Shown here piece by piece: positions 28,605 to 38,989 of a stretch of DNA of 64,000 nucleotides. A model generated the notes under the pieces. The model worked only from the letters and a program-made list of their open reading frames with translations, did not search any database and was not told the origin of the DNA. How positions within the stretch are numbered: the stretch's first letter is position 1; each line of letters begins with the position of its first letter. The position numbers and the translations under genes are program-made. The DNA lies in the NCBI GenBank assembly GCA_022825855.1, contig JAJDWB010000010.1:223651-287650 (forward strand). The letters are read 5' to 3'. This stretch comes from Dehalococcoidia bacterium. GTDB lineage: Bacteria > Chloroflexota > Dehalococcoidia > Bin125.

Positions 28605-30020
28605 GTGATCACCAAACTGCGCCGGGCCTACTACGGCTGGTATCTGCTGGTCGCCGCCGTGGTCGGCATGGCGATCGCGTCGGGCGTGTCGTTCTGGGTG
28701 CTGGGCTACTACGTCACCCCGCTGGAAGAAGAGTTCGGCTGGTCGCGGACGTTGTTGCAGACGGGCATCTCCGTCTCGCTGCTGATCAGCGGCATCGCCT
28801 CGCCCTTGGCGGGCAGGGTGGTGGACCGTTACGGGCCGCGGCGCTCGATCATCCTGGGCACGATCTTCACCTGTGCGTCGTACGTCTTGCTGGCGACGAC
28901 CTCGTCGATCCTGGAGTGGTACCTCTACTTCTCGATCAACTCGTTCTTCCGCGGGTTCATGTTCTACATCCCATTCCAGGTGCTGATTTCGCGCTGGTTC
29001 GATCGCAAGCGCGGCCGGGCCGTGGGCATCATGGCGATGGGCTTTTCGCTGGGCGGCTTCCTGATGCCGCTAATGCAGCGGATCATCGACGACGTGGGCT
29101 GGGACGCGTCGTTCCTCTTTGCGGCGGCGATCCTGGCGGTCGTGTTCTTGCCGATCGGCCTGTTCATGGTTCGCGATCATCCGCACGAGAAGGGTCTGGA
29201 GGTCGACGGCGAATCGCCGCGAGCGGGTGCGGGCGCCAGCGGGCCGAGAACGTTCAGCGGTCTGACGGTTAAGCAGGCGATTCGGACCTGGAACTTCTGG
29301 GTGATCGCGCTGGCCTTTGCCACGTTCTTCTTCGCCATGTTCGGCTGGATGTTCAACGGCACCCCGGTTTACGAGTCGATGGGCATCAGCCGCGAGACGA
29401 TTTCACTGATCCTCGCGCTGCAAGCGTTCGGCGGGCTGATATCGAGGCCGACATTCGGTCTGCTGGCTGAACGGATACCGTCGATCGAGCTGGCCTCGGT
29501 GGGCCTGGCGGCGATCATGTCCGTGGGCATGCTGCTCCTGTTGTTCTTGCATGACAACAACCTGATGCTGGCGGTCATCCTGTTTCTCTGCTGTTGGATG
29601 ATCGGATCGGCCGGAGGGCCGGTCCTGGAGCCGCTGATCCTGCCCAAGACGTTCGGTCTAGCCCACTTCGGCGCGATCATGGGCACGCTGTTCATGATCG
29701 AGACGATTGGCCAGTTCCTGGTGCCCACCGTGGGCGGCGCGATCTACGAGTTGACCGGCGAGTACCGGCTGCTGCTGCTGGTCAATGTGGGATGCCTGGG
29801 CTTGTCGATGGTGTTCTTCACGCTGGCGCACCTGATTCCCAACCCGAGGATTCCGAGTCCTCGGGTGCGGCTGTTGCGTCCGTTGCTGGTGAACCTGGTG
29901 GCTCGGCCCGAGCCGCAGCACCAGGGTGGGAACGGGGCTTGGGCAGCTTCGGCCAATGGACTGGGTACGGCGGAGCCGAGCGCTGCCCCGATGGAGTCGG
30001 GGTCTGGAGCGGTCGACTAG
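28605..30020 (+). CDS. MFS transporter (monocarboxylate/oxalate type)
   Basis: A 471-aa major-facilitator carrier with about 12 membrane spans. It starts at GTG 28605 with YYGWYLLVAAVVGMAIASG, then FGWSRTLLQTGISVSLLISG and the conserved loop GRVVDRYGPRRSI between spans 2 and 3. The WSR and GPR elements resemble the OxlT/monocarboxylate-porter branch, so a carboxylate substrate is plausible. A central loop near 195-215 and a 60-residue hydrophilic tail are predicted cytosolic. It could serve the ADC-like protein just upstream. The stop overlaps the sufT stop from the other strand by 4 bp. Confidence 0.85.
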   Translation: MITKLRRAYYGWYLLVAAVVGMAIASGVSFWVLGYYVTPLEEEFGWSRTLLQTGISVSLLISGIASPLAGRVVDRYGPRRSIILGTIFTCASYVLLATTSSILEWYLYFSINSFFRGFMFYIPFQVLISRWFDRKRGRAVGIMAMGFSLGGFLMPLMQRIIDDVGWDASFLFAAAILAVVFLPIGLFMVRDHPHEKGLEVDGESPRAGAGASGPRTFSGLTVKQAIRTWNFWVIALAFATFFFAMFGWMFNGTPVYESMGISRETISLILALQAFGGLISRPTFGLLAERIPSIELASVGLAAIMSVGMLLLLFLHDNNLMLAVILFLCCWMIGSAGGPVLEPLILPKTFGLAHFGAIMGTLFMIETIGQFLVPTVGGAIYELTGEYRLLLLVNVGCLGLSMVFFTLAHLIPNPRIPSPRVRLLRPLLVNLVARPEPQHQGGNGAWAASANGLGTAEPSAAPMESGSGAVD

Positions 30021-30322
30021 AAGATCCCCAGCTCGAACTTGGCTTCGTCGGAGCACATCTCGCGGGGGTCCCAGGGCGGGGAGAAGACGATCTCGGACTC
30101 GACGTGGTCGACACCTTCGACGGTCGAGGCGGCCTGCTCGATCTGGGCCTTGATCATCGGGCCCACCGGGCAGGCGGGTGAAGTCAGGGTGAACTCAACC
30201 TTGACGCTGTCATCCGTCGGGGTCTCGACCGCGTAGACGAGGCCGAGGTCGACGATGTTGATCCCAATCTCCGGGTCGAAGACGGTCCTGAGCGCTTCGA
30301 GGACTTCCTGTTCGCTGGCCAT
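30017..30322 (-). CDS. sufT: SufT/PaaD-like Fe-S assembly factor (DUF59)
   Basis: A 101-aa MIP18-family (DUF59) protein with the hallmark DPEIGINIVDLGLVY and the conserved Cys in SPACPVGPMI. SufT-type proteins help mature or insert Fe-S clusters. Last gene of the suf operon, 30 bp after sufU. Start at ATG 30322 with GGAG six bases upstream. C-terminus PPWDPREMCSDEAKFELG contains a second conserved-looking Cys. Confidence 0.9.
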   Translation of the reverse strand: MASEQEVLEALRTVFDPEIGINIVDLGLVYAVETPTDDSVKVEFTLTSPACPVGPMIKAQIEQAASTVEGVDHVESEIVFSPPWDPREMCSDEAKFELGIF

Positions 30323-30352
30323 GTCGGGCTCCAATGCTGCGTGCGTCGCGGG

Positions 30353-30862
30353 TCAGGCGCTGGTAACGCGGGTGGGGATGTCGCTGTCGTCGCTGACGGA
30401 CTCGCCGGTGGCGATAGCCAGTGCCTGGTCGAGCACTTTCCAGGCCAGCAGTCCGCACTTGATCCGCACGGGGAACCTGGCCACGCCGGAGAGCGCTTCG
30501 AGGTCGCCCAGGTCGACCGAGTCCAGATCGAACTCGTCGTCGGTCAGCATCTGCTGGACGTGAAGGGACATCTCACGCGCCGAATCGAGGCTGCGGCCGG
30601 TCATCGCTTCGGTCATCATCGAGGCCGAGCTCTGCGAGATCGAGCAGCCGCTGCCACCGAAACCGAGACCGCTGAGCGTACCGTTGACGATGGCCACGGA
30701 GAGCTGGATTTCGTCGCCGCAGGAGGGATTGAAGCCCTCGGCGGAGACGGTGGCGTCGTCGCAGGCGCCGCGATTGCGAGGGCTGCGGTAGTGGTCCAGG
30801 ATCACGTCCCGGTAGAGCTCGTCGAGCTCGACCGGATTCTGCGATTCGCGATTGGCGGCCAC
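30353..30862 (-). CDS. sufU: SUF system scaffold / sulfurtransferase SufU
   Basis: A 169-aa SufU, which accepts persulfide from SufS in a zinc-dependent exchange and passes sulfur to SufBCD. The three Cys ligands are in FNPSCGDE, GSGCSISQSSASMM and RIKCGLLAW, with the Asp of CGDE completing the zinc site. The insertion between the second and third Cys marks SufU rather than IscU. N-terminal LDELYRDVILDHYRSPRNRG is typical. It ends 22 bp after the sufS stop. Confidence 0.93.
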   Translation of the reverse strand: MAANRESQNPVELDELYRDVILDHYRSPRNRGACDDATVSAEGFNPSCGDEIQLSVAIVNGTLSGLGFGGSGCSISQSSASMMTEAMTGRSLDSAREMSLHVQQMLTDDEFDLDSVDLGDLEALSGVARFPVRIKCGLLAWKVLDQALAIATGESVSDDSDIPTRVTSA

Positions 30863-30884
30863 GGTCAGATTCTCTCCAGCTTGG

Positions 30885-32129
30885 CTAGCGGGCGAAGCCG
30901 AAGCGCTCGCCGGCCTCGAGCAGGCCCTCGACCAGCGCGTCGACTTCGGAGCGTTCGTTGTACAGGTAGAAGGAAGCCCGCGCGGTCGCCGGCACGCCCA
31001 GCGTGCGCATCAGCGGCTGCGCGCAGTGGTGTCCGGCGCGCACGGCGATGCCGCTGCGATCGAGGATGGTCGCGACGTCGTGCGAGTGGATATCGCGGTA
31101 GTTGAAGGCGATCACGGCGGCGCGATCGGCGGGATCGGCGGGACCGTAGATGTCGAGCCCCTCCAGCCGCGAGAGCCGCTCGACGGCGTAGTGGGTCAGT
31201 TCGGCGTCGTGGGCGGCGATCGAGTCCATGCCGATCTCGTCGAGGAAGTCGAGCGCCGCGCCGAAGGCGATCACGTCGGCGATGTTGGGCGTGCCGGCCT
31301 CGAACTTGTGCGGCAGCGCGGCCCAGGACGATTCCTCGCGGGTGACGACGCTGATCATCTCGCCGCCGCCGAGGAAGGGATCGAGGTCGGCCAGCAGATC
31401 GCGGCGCCCCCAGAGCACGCCGACGCCGGTCGGCCCCAGCATCTTGTGTGCAGAAAAGGCGACGTAGTCGGCGCCCAGGTCGCTGACATCGACGGGCATG
31501 TGCGGCGCGCTCTGAGCGGCGTCGACGATCATGGTTGCGTCGACGGCGCGGGCCATCTCGGCGATCTCGGCGACCGGCGCGATGCTGCCGAGCACGTTGG
31601 ACATGTGCACGACCGACACGATGCGGGTGCTGGCATTGATCGCTGCGCGGGCGGTGTCCACGTCGATCTGTTGGTCGTCGTTGAGTTCGATGAACCGCAG
31701 GACCGCGCCGGTGCGTTGCGTGACGAGCTGCCAGGGCACGAGGTTGGAGTGATGCTCGGCGGCGGTGAGCACGATCTCATCGCCGGGCCGCAGGCGAGCG
31801 CCGAGGGTGTAGGCGAGCAGGTTAAGCGACTCGGTCGTGTTTCGGGTGAAGACGATCTCGCGATGGCTGGCCGCGCCGATGAATGCGGCGACCTGCTTGC
31901 GCACGTCTTCGTAGGCCGTCGTCGCCTCCTCGGCGAGCGTGTGCAGCCCCCGGTGGATGTTGGCGTTCATCGTCCCGTAGTAGCCGGACAGCGCGTCGAT
32001 CACCGACTGCGGCTTCTGTGTCGTGGCGGCGTTGTCGAGGTAGACCAGGGGCTGCCCATGAACCTCCCGCGAGAGGATCGGGAACTGCGCCCGGATGGCG
32101 GCGGTGTCCAGCGACGTTGCAGTGGTCAT
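30885..32129 (-). CDS. sufS: Cysteine desulfurase SufS
   Basis: PLP enzyme of 414 aa that removes sulfur from L-cysteine as an enzyme persulfide. The PLP lysine is in SAHKMLGPTG, the catalytic Cys in AGHHCAQPLM, and PLVYLDNAATTQKP, NIHRGLHTLAEEAT and AAEHHSNLVPW are group II desulfurase signatures. Start at ATG 32129, where MTTATSLDTAAIRAQFPIL begins; an upstream extension of the frame lies inside the Rieske gene. It works with SufU encoded next. Confidence 0.95.
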   Translation of the reverse strand: MTTATSLDTAAIRAQFPILSREVHGQPLVYLDNAATTQKPQSVIDALSGYYGTMNANIHRGLHTLAEEATTAYEDVRKQVAAFIGAASHREIVFTRNTTESLNLLAYTLGARLRPGDEIVLTAAEHHSNLVPWQLVTQRTGAVLRFIELNDDQQIDVDTARAAINASTRIVSVVHMSNVLGSIAPVAEIAEMARAVDATMIVDAAQSAPHMPVDVSDLGADYVAFSAHKMLGPTGVGVLWGRRDLLADLDPFLGGGEMISVVTREESSWAALPHKFEAGTPNIADVIAFGAALDFLDEIGMDSIAAHDAELTHYAVERLSRLEGLDIYGPADPADRAAVIAFNYRDIHSHDVATILDRSGIAVRAGHHCAQPLMRTLGVPATARASFYLYNERSEVDALVEGLLEAGERFGFAR

Positions 32130-32146
32130 GTGGCCTGGTTCATCTG

Positions 32147-32458
32147 TCAATCGACTTCGATCCGGACCTGTCCGTCGGCGACCGAGACGGCGAAGCAGCG
32201 GACCTTGCCGATCGCCGGCAGCGTGACGGCGCGGCCGGTGGTGACGTCGAAGAGCGCGCCGTGGCGCGGGCATTCGATCCGATCGTCTTCCAATTCGCCC
32301 TCGCCGAGCGGTCCGTCGTCGTGGGTGCAGCGGTTCTCGATCGCGTAGAAGTCGCCGCCTTCGAGCCGGCAGAGGGCGATGCTCTGGCCGGCCACCTCGA
32401 CGACCCGCGCGGTGCCCGGCTCGATCGCTTCGACGTTGCCGACTGATTCTGTGGTCAT
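32147..32458 (-). CDS. Rieske [2Fe-2S] ferredoxin within the suf operon
   Basis: A 103-aa soluble Rieske protein with CTHDDGPL (C-x-H) and ECPRHGALFD (C-x2-H) ligand pairs, the biphenyl-dioxygenase-ferredoxin type. Its ATG overlaps the sufD stop (ATGA) and sufS follows after 17 bp, so it is part of the suf operon. Similar placements in other phyla suggest it supplies electrons for cluster assembly, or serves as a carrier whose cluster is made locally; the exact role is not established. Confidence 0.9.
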   Translation of the reverse strand: MTTESVGNVEAIEPGTARVVEVAGQSIALCRLEGGDFYAIENRCTHDDGPLGEGELEDDRIECPRHGALFDVTTGRAVTLPAIGKVRCFAVSVADGQVRIEVD

Positions 32459-33825
32459 GGGTTCGACCTCGCCGGTTCCAACTGAATCTCGACCAGTTCG
32501 TCGATCACGTCGCGCATGTGCTCGTCGGGGACGCCGTCGGCGATTTCGGCGAGGAAGCCGCGCACGACCATGCGCTCGGCGATCGTTGGCGGGATGCCGC
32601 GCGCCTGGAGGTAGAAGAGCTGGTCGGGATCGACGGGTCCGACGGCGGCGGCGTGCGAGCACTTGACGTCGTCGGCCTCGATTTCGAGCATCGGGATCGG
32701 ATCGGCGCCCGCGCCGTCGTCGAGCAGCAGGTTGCGCATCGTCTGATGCGCATTGGTCTTCTGGCCTTCCGGCTCGATCCGGATCAGGCCGTACTGGACG
32801 GCCTGCGACTCGTCGGTCAGGACGCCGCGGATCAGCAGGTCGCTGCTGGCGCCGACCCCCTTGTGATGCTGCCGGGTGACGTGCTCGATGTGCTGATTAC
32901 CGTCGCCGACGAACAGGCCGCGCATCTCGGCAAAGCCGCCGTTGTGGGACATGTCCATGTCGATCCGCTGCTTGTCCAGGTCCGCGCCGAAGGCGGCGGT
33001 GGTGACGCGGATCGAGGCGTCGCGGCCGACCCGGCCTCGTGTCGTGGACAGCGCCGCGGTCTGTCGATGCCAGCGCTGCACCGAGGCGAATTGGAGGTGC
33101 GCGCCGTCCTCCGCCATTAGTTCGACCGAGGCGTGAACCAGCGGCGCTTCTTCGAGTTGGACACGCCGGTCGTCGGCGTCGCCGGCGTCGATCAGGGACA
33201 CTTGCGATTCGCGGTCCGCTACCACCAGCGTGTAGTGCCAGTGATCGCCGGCCGACGTGTCCTGGGTGACGAGGTAAAACAGCGAGTCATCGACTACCAC
33301 GCCGGGTGGTGCATAGATGAACACGCCTTGCGTCCAGATCGCGCGGCCCAAGGCGTCGTAGCGGTCGAGCGGCTGCCCGACCGCGCCCAGCCAGCGCTGG
33401 ACGAGGTTGGGATGCGCCACGGCCGCCTCGGACAGAGGCTGGATGATCACGCCGTCGGACTCGGCCTGTTCGGCAATGTCGGTGGCGACAATGTCGCCGT
33501 GGTACTTGTGAATCAAGCCGGCGTGCGCGTGCGGCGCGAAGACATGCTGCGGGACCCTGGTCAGCCTGCCGTTGGCGCTGTGAGCGGCGGCTCGGAAGTC
33601 AGTGACTCGTGCGCGACGAGGCAGGCGCTCGCGCGGTGTGCGGCGCCATGATTCTTCCTGTCCGGTCCACCACTCCATGCCGAGCGCCTGCTCGAGGCTG
33701 GCCAGACGGAAGGCGAGCAGCCAATCCGGTTCATCCTTGGCCCGACTTAACGCCGAGACCTGGGCTCTCAGTTCGTCTGGCTTGATCTCCGCGTCCGCCG
33801 ATGTATCCAGCGTTGCTGTCGTCAT
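32455..33825 (-). CDS. sufD: SUF Fe-S assembly protein SufD
   Basis: A 456-aa SufD, partner of SufB in the SufBC2D scaffold. The beta-helix core is visible (GVFIYAPPGVVVDD, HWHYTLVVADRESQVSLIDAG), as are DGAGADPIPMLEIEADDVKCSHAAAVGPVDPDQLFYLQARGI and the final helices. An N-terminal DEPDWLLAFRLASLEQAL resembles SufB-like entry sequences. Starts 35 bp after the sufB stop. It overlaps the Rieske gene by 4 bp. Confidence 0.93.
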   Translation of the reverse strand: MTTATLDTSADAEIKPDELRAQVSALSRAKDEPDWLLAFRLASLEQALGMEWWTGQEESWRRTPRERLPRRARVTDFRAAAHSANGRLTRVPQHVFAPHAHAGLIHKYHGDIVATDIAEQAESDGVIIQPLSEAAVAHPNLVQRWLGAVGQPLDRYDALGRAIWTQGVFIYAPPGVVVDDSLFYLVTQDTSAGDHWHYTLVVADRESQVSLIDAGDADDRRVQLEEAPLVHASVELMAEDGAHLQFASVQRWHRQTAALSTTRGRVGRDASIRVTTAAFGADLDKQRIDMDMSHNGGFAEMRGLFVGDGNQHIEHVTRQHHKGVGASSDLLIRGVLTDESQAVQYGLIRIEPEGQKTNAHQTMRNLLLDDGAGADPIPMLEIEADDVKCSHAAAVGPVDPDQLFYLQARGIPPTIAERMVVRGFLAEIADGVPDEHMRDVIDELVEIQLEPARSNP

Positions 33826-33860
33826 CGCGCGTCTTTCGTTGAAGCGGGAACACGCGTCGG

Positions 33861-36040
<2,180 letters not shown>

Positions 36041-36098
36041 TCAGCAGGTGCTTTCTGTTGCCCGCACGCCGGCCTCGACCGGACGCGGGACGCCGCCC

Positions 36099-36746
36099 CT
36101 AGACGGCCTGTTTGAATTGCGCGTCAAGTGAAATCGGCTCCAGCGGGACGATGTAGACGCAACCGTCGTCGCCCTTGGCCAGGCGCTCGGTCTGTTCGAC
36201 TTCGACACCGAGCAGTTTCTCGATGGCCAGCCGGTCGGCGTCGCAGACGCATGAGCTGGTGGTTGCGGCGCTGATGTACGGGCAGGCGTTGTTGATCAGC
36301 TTCAGCTCGCTCTCGGTGCGCTGCCAGTGGTCGAGGATGCCCTCCGGGCGGAGCGCGTCAACCACGGCGTCGACCCGCTGCTCGAGCGAACCGACCGGGA
36401 CCTCGCTGCGATGCGCATCTGCAACCTGGTCAGCCAGCGCCTCGGAGATGGATGACCGCTCGACCTTGAGCCGCTCCATCTCGGTCAGCAGCCGCTCGGC
36501 CAACTCCGAGGTGCGATTACGGACGCTGCGGACGCCGTCGTGGGTCGCTCGATAGAGGTAGGACGGACGTCCGGGACCGCGGCGCAGGGCCTCGACCTGG
36601 AGCAACCCTTCCGCCTCGAGTCGATCGAGGTGACGGCGCACGGTGGCGTCGGAAATCTCCAGCTCCCGGGCAAGCTGTACGACGGTGGCGCCGCCCAGCT
36701 CTACGACGCGTTCGAGCAGCGTGGTTCGAGTTTCACGTGGCCGCAT
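36099..36746 (-). CDS. sufR: SufR-type Fe-S-sensing transcription regulator
   Basis: A 215-aa DeoR/ArsR-like winged-helix repressor. The HTH spans about 18-48 (GGATVVQLARELEISDATVRRHLDRLEAEGLL). Four Cys near the C-terminus, C155, C166, C168 and C196 (CPYIS, CVCD, DDGCVYIV), match the cluster-binding site of SufR, which in cyanobacteria and actinobacteria represses suf when its 4Fe-4S cluster is loaded. It leads the operon and so is probably autoregulatory. No ribosome-binding site conflict; ATG 36746. Confidence 0.9.
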   Translation of the reverse strand: MRPRETRTTLLERVVELGGATVVQLARELEISDATVRRHLDRLEAEGLLQVEALRRGPGRPSYLYRATHDGVRSVRNRTSELAERLLTEMERLKVERSSISEALADQVADAHRSEVPVGSLEQRVDAVVDALRPEGILDHWQRTESELKLINNACPYISAATTSSCVCDADRLAIEKLLGVEVEQTERLAKGDDGCVYIVPLEPISLDAQFKQAV

Positions 36747-36840
36747 GGGAGCCTCCTGCCTGCGGAGCCCAACCCCGACGCCCGTGCAGGGCGTATCGGG
36801 TCTGGGCTGGTTCTTCTGAGTTTATCGCCAACGCCGAGCA

Positions 36841-36854
36841 ATTATGCAGATAAT
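36841..36854. promoter_or_regulatory. AT-rich palindrome in the sufR upstream region
   Basis: ATTAT-GCAG-ATAAT sits 95 bp upstream of the sufR start inside the only AT-rich patch of this region. It is a plausible SufR operator or promoter component. The CAAC-N6-GTTG cyanobacterial SufR box is not found here in that spacing. Confidence 0.35.
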
Positions 36855-36909
36855 CCGAGAATCCACGAGTATTGCTGTTGGCTGGGACACGAGCCGGACC
36901 CTCGATTTG

Positions 36910-37716
36910 TCAGGCTCGTTCACGGGAGACCGATGTGGGCAGCGGCACGAGCAACGGCCGTTCGAGATCGGGATGCGGCTGCAGGGCGAACTCCATACCG
37001 AACACCGGAGCAAGCACTTCGGGATCGAGCGCCTGATCCACAGGTCCATGCGTCACCGTCTTGCCCCGGTGCAGCACGAGCGCGGTATCGGCGTACATGG
37101 AGGCGAGATTGAGGTCGTGCAGCACGGCGACGACGGCCGCGCCCTCGGATGCGAGCTCCTGGGCGAGCTGGAGCACAAGGTGTTGGTGGCGCAGATCGAG
37201 ATGCGCGGTGGGTTCGTCGATCAGCAAGATCGGCGTCTCCTGGGCGAGGACGCGGGCGAGGGTGACGCGCGACTGCTCGCCGCCGGAGAGCGTGGGATAG
37301 GCGCGGACGGCGTAGTCGCGCGTATCGGTCAGGCCCATCGCGTAGTCGGTCAGTTGTGCGCCGTGCTCGCGTTCGCCGCGCTCGCCTTCCCACGGCGCTC
37401 GGCCCATCTTGACCACCTCGCGCGCGGTGAAGAGGAAGGGCAGGTAGGAGCTTTGCGGCATCACCGCGCGGCGGCGCGCCAACTCGCGCGAGCTGAATTC
37501 GGCGAGCGGCCGCTCGTCGATGAAGACCTCGCCGCCGTCCAGCGGCAAATCGCCCGAGAGCGCCTTGAGCAGCGTCGTCTTGCCGGCGCCGTTAGGCCCG
37601 ACGACGCCGACGAGTTTGCCGCCGCACACGCTGAGACCGACGCCGTCGAGCAGCGTCTTGTCGTCTATGCGCACCGTCAGACCATGGCCCCGAATTGCGG
37701 GCTGAGCAGTGTTCAC
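36910..37716 (-). CDS. Haem/iron-type ABC transporter ATPase (HmuV/FecE-like), orphan
   Basis: A 268-aa ABC ATPase of the haem / siderophore / B12 importer class. Walker A is GPNGAGKTTLLK, signature LSGGEQSRVTLARVLAQ, Walker B ILLIDEPTAHLDL, with the HmuV-like YLPFLFTAREVVKMGR between. Start at GTG 37716 (MNTAQPA). Normally such genes follow a binding protein and a FecCD permease; here upstream is an MBL hydrolase, so the partners are elsewhere or lost. It lies upstream of sufR on the same strand, which fits an iron-related theme, but cotranscription is uncertain because 163 bp separate them. Confidence 0.85.
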   Translation of the reverse strand: MNTAQPAIRGHGLTVRIDDKTLLDGVGLSVCGGKLVGVVGPNGAGKTTLLKALSGDLPLDGGEVFIDERPLAEFSSRELARRRAVMPQSSYLPFLFTAREVVKMGRAPWEGERGEREHGAQLTDYAMGLTDTRDYAVRAYPTLSGGEQSRVTLARVLAQETPILLIDEPTAHLDLRHQHLVLQLAQELASEGAAVVAVLHDLNLASMYADTALVLHRGKTVTHGPVDQALDPEVLAPVFGMEFALQPHPDLERPLLVPLPTSVSRERA

Positions 37717-37828
37717 CCGCCCAGCTTAACCCGCCCGCTCGCTACCGGGCTACCAGGCGGAACACGACTGGCTGCGCCGCGCGCGGCGCCGAGATGCGGG
37801 TGTGCGGCCGAGCCGGTCGGTGGATGGG

Positions 37829-38587
37829 CTACAGCTCGACGACGGCGCCGTCGGTGGCGACCAGGACTTCCGTCTCCAGCCAGCGCCGGGCTTCGGCCGC
37901 GGCGGCGTCGCGGTCGGCGTCGTACCAGAAGTGGGTCAGCATCAGCGATTTGACTCCGGCCGAGGCGGCCAGTTCGGCCGCCTGGTGCGCGGTCAGATGT
38001 CCGCGCACGGGACCGCCTTCTGGTTCGTCCAGCGTGGCTTCGGCGAGCAGCAAGTCGCTGCCCGTGGCGAGGTCGCGAATGTCGTCGCAGGGTGCGGTGT
38101 CGCCGGTGTAGGTGAGGCTGGCGGAGCCGTCGATCCGGATCGCCCATCCGGGGATGTAGTGGACGCCGCCCGCCATCCGGGCGCAGATCTCCCGGTCCAG
38201 TTGCTGGATATCGCCGGGCTGATACTCGGTCACGTTCCAGACCGTGCTGAAGAAGTCGGGCGGGAAACAGACCGCGTCGAGCACCCGCTCCAGCGACCTG
38301 ACCCCGCCCGGCGGCAGATGCAGGCGGCCGGCAGGCTGGGGCAGGCCGTTCAGGTCCTTGGTCACGGCGAAGCGCAGCGGGAGCAGATCGATGAAGTGAT
38401 CGGCGTGCATATGGGAGATGAAGATGTGATCTATGGTGTCGGGCGGGACGTGCGAGATCAGGGTGCTGGCCACTCCGTGACCGCAGTCCAGCAAGATGCG
38501 GACGCCGCGGTCCTCAACGAGATAGCCGGAGCAGTTGCCGCCATCGCCCGCACACGCAGCACCAGATCCCAGAACAGTGAGTCGCAT
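37829..38587 (-). CDS. MBL-fold metallohydrolase (RNase Z-like)
   Basis: A 252-aa metallo-beta-lactamase-fold hydrolase. The dinuclear metal motif is HMHADH (H59, H61, D63, H64) after LLDCGHGVASTL, with LTYTGDTAPCDDI (Asp ligand), LLLAEATLDE and GHLTAHQAAELAASAGVKSLMLTHF (His ligands) further on. This resembles the ElaC/RNase Z and PhnP-like group. Substrate unknown: it lacks the extended arm of true tRNase Z. Start at ATG 38587, first strand MRLTVLGSGAA. Confidence 0.85.
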   Translation of the reverse strand: MRLTVLGSGAACAGDGGNCSGYLVEDRGVRILLDCGHGVASTLISHVPPDTIDHIFISHMHADHFIDLLPLRFAVTKDLNGLPQPAGRLHLPPGGVRSLERVLDAVCFPPDFFSTVWNVTEYQPGDIQQLDREICARMAGGVHYIPGWAIRIDGSASLTYTGDTAPCDDIRDLATGSDLLLAEATLDEPEGGPVRGHLTAHQAAELAASAGVKSLMLTHFWYDADRDAAAAEARRWLETEVLVATDGAVVEL

Positions 38588-38721
38588 GTTGAATCGAACT
38601 CTCTGCCCAGGCGCGCCCGCTCGCGAGCCATTCACGAGGATTGCGCGAACCCAACGGTCGATCCATGCTACGCACGATTTTCGCCGAGCTTCAAGCAGGT
38701 GAGAGGCGGCCAACGCCACCT

Positions 38722-38925
38722 ATGACACTCTCCGCGGATCCCTGGGGACTGTGCGCGATCTGCACCTGGGCGCGAATGGTGCCGACCAAACGCGGGGCCG
38801 AATTCATGCGCTGCGGCCTGGCCTCCAGCGACCCGAGATACCCGCGATACCCGAACGTTCCCGTTCGTCGCTGCGGCGGTTATGCCAAACAGGGCGGGCG
38901 AGAATCCGAATCGTCGACAATATGA
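38722..38925 (+). CDS. Small conserved four-Cys protein, 67 aa
   Basis: A 67-residue protein with C11, C14, C31 and C51 (CAIC, FMRCGLASSDPRYPRYPNVPVRRCGGY). I recognise this as a widespread, uncharacterised small family in actinobacteria and Chloroflexota, with the CxxC...RG..F..C...DPR.P.YP..PV..C.GY pattern, a likely zinc knuckle. Start at ATG 38722; an ATG at 38665 in the same frame is possible. It is divergent from the MBL gene and 64 bp upstream of the AI-2E gene. Confidence 0.65.
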   Translation: MTLSADPWGLCAICTWARMVPTKRGAEFMRCGLASSDPRYPRYPNVPVRRCGGYAKQGGRESESSTI

Positions 38926-38989
38926 TCGTGATCGCCGTCTGGCCAATCAGTCGACTGGAGATCCGGCGTTTATCGCCCATAGGCCCGCC

